NCBI RefSeq assembly: GCF_025245835.1
Contig: NZ_JAOBWS010000001.1
Coordinates: 62,001 to 126,000, forward strand
Origin: Rheinheimera sp. 4Y26
GTDB taxonomy: Bacteria > Pseudomonadota > Gammaproteobacteria > Enterobacterales > Alteromonadaceae
DNA length: 64,000 bases
Direction of reading: 5' to 3'
Positions within the stretch are counted from its first letter, which is position 1, and every line of letters begins with the position of its first letter. This document shows positions 62,988-64,000 of the stretch, piece after piece. The translations under genes and the position numbers were made by a program. The notes under the pieces were generated by a model. It ran no database searches. It was not told the DNA's origin and saw only the letters and a program-made list of their open reading frames with translations.

Positions 62988-63266
62988 TCAGCTTTGCGGT
63001 TTTAGCCTGGCTTTGGCGGCCATCGAGGCACTGAGTTTGCCGGTGACAGCCCAGACACATAAAGCGCCCCAGGCAATCCAGGACAGGCCGGCCGGAATAT
63101 TCAGCATGGCAATTTTGCCGGCATGTTTGCGGTTAAACAGCAGTGCCAGCAGGCTGGGTAAAAACCAGACCAGCAGAAAAAATACGCCAAACAACATTAA
63201 AAACGGTGTGTCGGCCTGTTGCCAGATTTGCATCAGAGGGTCGATCAAGCTGTTGAGAGTTTCCAT
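62988..63266 (-). CDS. Superinfection-immunity-family membrane protein
   Basis: 92 aa from ATG 63266 (AAGGA 7 nt upstream; ATG 63269 gives only 4 nt). Two membrane segments: FLMLFGVFFLLVWFLPSLLALLFNR and IAMLNIPAGLSWIAWGALCVWAV. The FLPSLLAL..NRK....I..LNIPAG.SWI.W pattern matches the 'superinfection immunity protein' family (T4 Imm-like), which is widespread in bacterial chromosomes. No prophage surrounds it, so a phage-exclusion role is only a family-based possibility. Confidence 0.75.
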   Translation of the reverse strand: METLNSLIDPLMQIWQQADTPFLMLFGVFFLLVWFLPSLLALLFNRKHAGKIAMLNIPAGLSWIAWGALCVWAVTGKLSASMAAKARLKPQS

Positions 63267-63347
63267 CATTGTATCCTTGTGTTGATTGGCTGATAGCCAG
63301 GATTTCTAAATTAAGTTGTTAATTTTTAACGTTTTTAATTGGGATGT

Positions 63348-64000
63348 TTAAAGTTTGGTCTGGCTTAATGCAGGGAGCAGCGCGCGCAGTTCTGCCACCT
63401 GATGGGCTTTACCGCCCTGAACCACAGTCTGAATGCTGTTTAGCGCTGTTAAGTCCTGGGTTGGATCCTGGCTTAACACAATAAAGTCCGCCACGAAGCC
63501 TGCTTTGAGTTCACCGAGGTTCTGCAGCCCCAGGTGTTTGGCGCCGCCCACTGTGGCCAGTTGCAACACTTGCCAGTTGCTAAGGCCGGCAGCTTTGCTG
63601 AGCTCAAGCTCGCGCAGGTAAAAAGGGCCGCTGGCGCTAAGGTCAGTGCCTATGGCAAGCGGAACGCCTGCGTCATACAACCGTTTAAACAGTTGCAGCA
63701 CTTTGGGCATTTGTTGTTGCGCTTTTGCCACTTCTGCTTTGGTCCAGTCGTAACTTGGCGCTGCCATCAGGCCACGCCAGCTGTTGCGGCTTTGTGGGTG
63801 AAACACCCACATCTGATCTTCCGGGTACAGCCGTTCCAACTCGCGGGCAAAATAAAACAATTCATTAACCACCAGGGTTAAATCGAGCCGGGTTTGCTGG
63901 CGGGCCAGGGTGTTAAACAACTGCTGCATCGGTGCGCTGTTATAATCCACATGCTCAAACCACTGATAAATAAACCTTTGGTTCATCGGGTTTTTTCGGG
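63348..64000 (-). CDS. 3' part of an amidohydrolase-family protein (5' end outside window)
   Basis: The frame is open to the right edge; an internal ATG at 63986 is probably not the start, since upstream codons (RKNP) stay open and the metal-binding HxH is missing. The visible C-terminal 212 residues include VPLAIGTDLSASGPFYLRELELSKAAGLSNWQVLQLATVGGAKHLGL and LGELKAGFVADFIVLSQDPTQDL, the typical end of imidazolonepropionase-like amidohydrolases with the catalytic aspartate in GTD. The substrate is unknown; it is a different protein from the amidohydrolase at 2802-4094. Confidence 0.85.
   Translation of the reverse strand, partial: RKNPMNQRFIYQWFEHVDYNSAPMQQLFNTLARQQTRLDLTLVVNELFYFARELERLYPEDQMWVFHPQSRNSWRGLMAAPSYDWTKAEVAKAQQQMPKVLQLFKRLYDAGVPLAIGTDLSASGPFYLRELELSKAAGLSNWQVLQLATVGGAKHLGLQNLGELKAGFVADFIVLSQDPTQDLTALNSIQTVVQGGKAHQVAELRALLPALSQTKL

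Noticed and set aside
1-64000. CRISPR arrays, tRNA/rRNA genes, transposases, phage structural genes
   Set aside because: None were seen on either strand: no regularly spaced short repeats, no cloverleaf or rRNA signature, no DDE/tyrosine/serine recombinase motifs.

Overview
The window reads as chromosomal DNA of a gammaproteobacterium, most likely an Alteromonadales/Chromatiaceae-type organism such as Rheinheimera or a near relative. This is inferred from the protein families, the operon layouts (rep next to ubiK, ilvLGMDA, the CsgG-DUF4810-DUF799 lipoprotein trio) and coding density. No tRNA, rRNA, CRISPR array, insertion sequence or prophage was seen.

Layout. 0-6.5 kb: the end of a degenerate EAL protein, rep helicase, ubiK, an exported amidohydrolase, a tiny acidic Cys-ended protein, a GT32-like glycosyltransferase, a RidA protein and a DUF2884 protein. 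6.7-24.1 kb is mainly sulfate assimilation in two blocks: cysJIH (sulfite reductase and PAPS reductase) and cysG-cysDN-cysC-cysQ (siroheme synthesis, sulfate activation, PAP disposal). Between the blocks lie a secreted GlyGly-CTERM protein flanked by a 40-bp duplication of the cysH 3' end, an S41 peptidase, a TPR lipoprotein and the serine/threonine transporter sstT. Together the two blocks cover cytoplasmic sulfate to sulfide; no sulfate importer is present. A MetJ-type operator lies in the cysG promoter and a weaker one before cysJ.

24.3-35.2 kb: a LETM1-like small protein, an NSS symporter, a periplasmic binding protein, rsuA, an M50 metalloprotease, a two-gene RND efflux pump and an SrpA-type catalase-related peroxidase. 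35.5-40.8 kb: an exported RHS/YD-repeat protein with an AT-rich unrecognised C-terminal tip and a small membrane protein overlapping its stop codon, arranged like a polymorphic toxin and its immunity protein. 40.9-45.1 kb: a GH13 lipoprotein, a PAS histidine kinase and a DUF1289 protein. 45.35-51.5 kb: the ilvLGMDA operon with leader peptide and attenuator, covering the first steps of branched-chain amino-acid synthesis without ilvC or ilvE.

51.6-57.5 kb is accessory DNA. It holds a very AT-rich NTPase with a HEPN-like C-terminus (a predicted defence protein), a NYN/PIN-like nuclease upstream of it, unknown membrane proteins, and a gene bracketed by two ~150-bp imperfect direct repeats. 57.8-64 kb: a Spo0M homologue, an outer-membrane porin-like protein, the CsgG-DUF4810-DUF799 lipoprotein operon, an autoregulated-looking HTH/membrane-protein pair, a superinfection-immunity-family protein and the 3' part of another amidohydrolase.

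Calls are from reading motifs and architecture only; no database search was possible.
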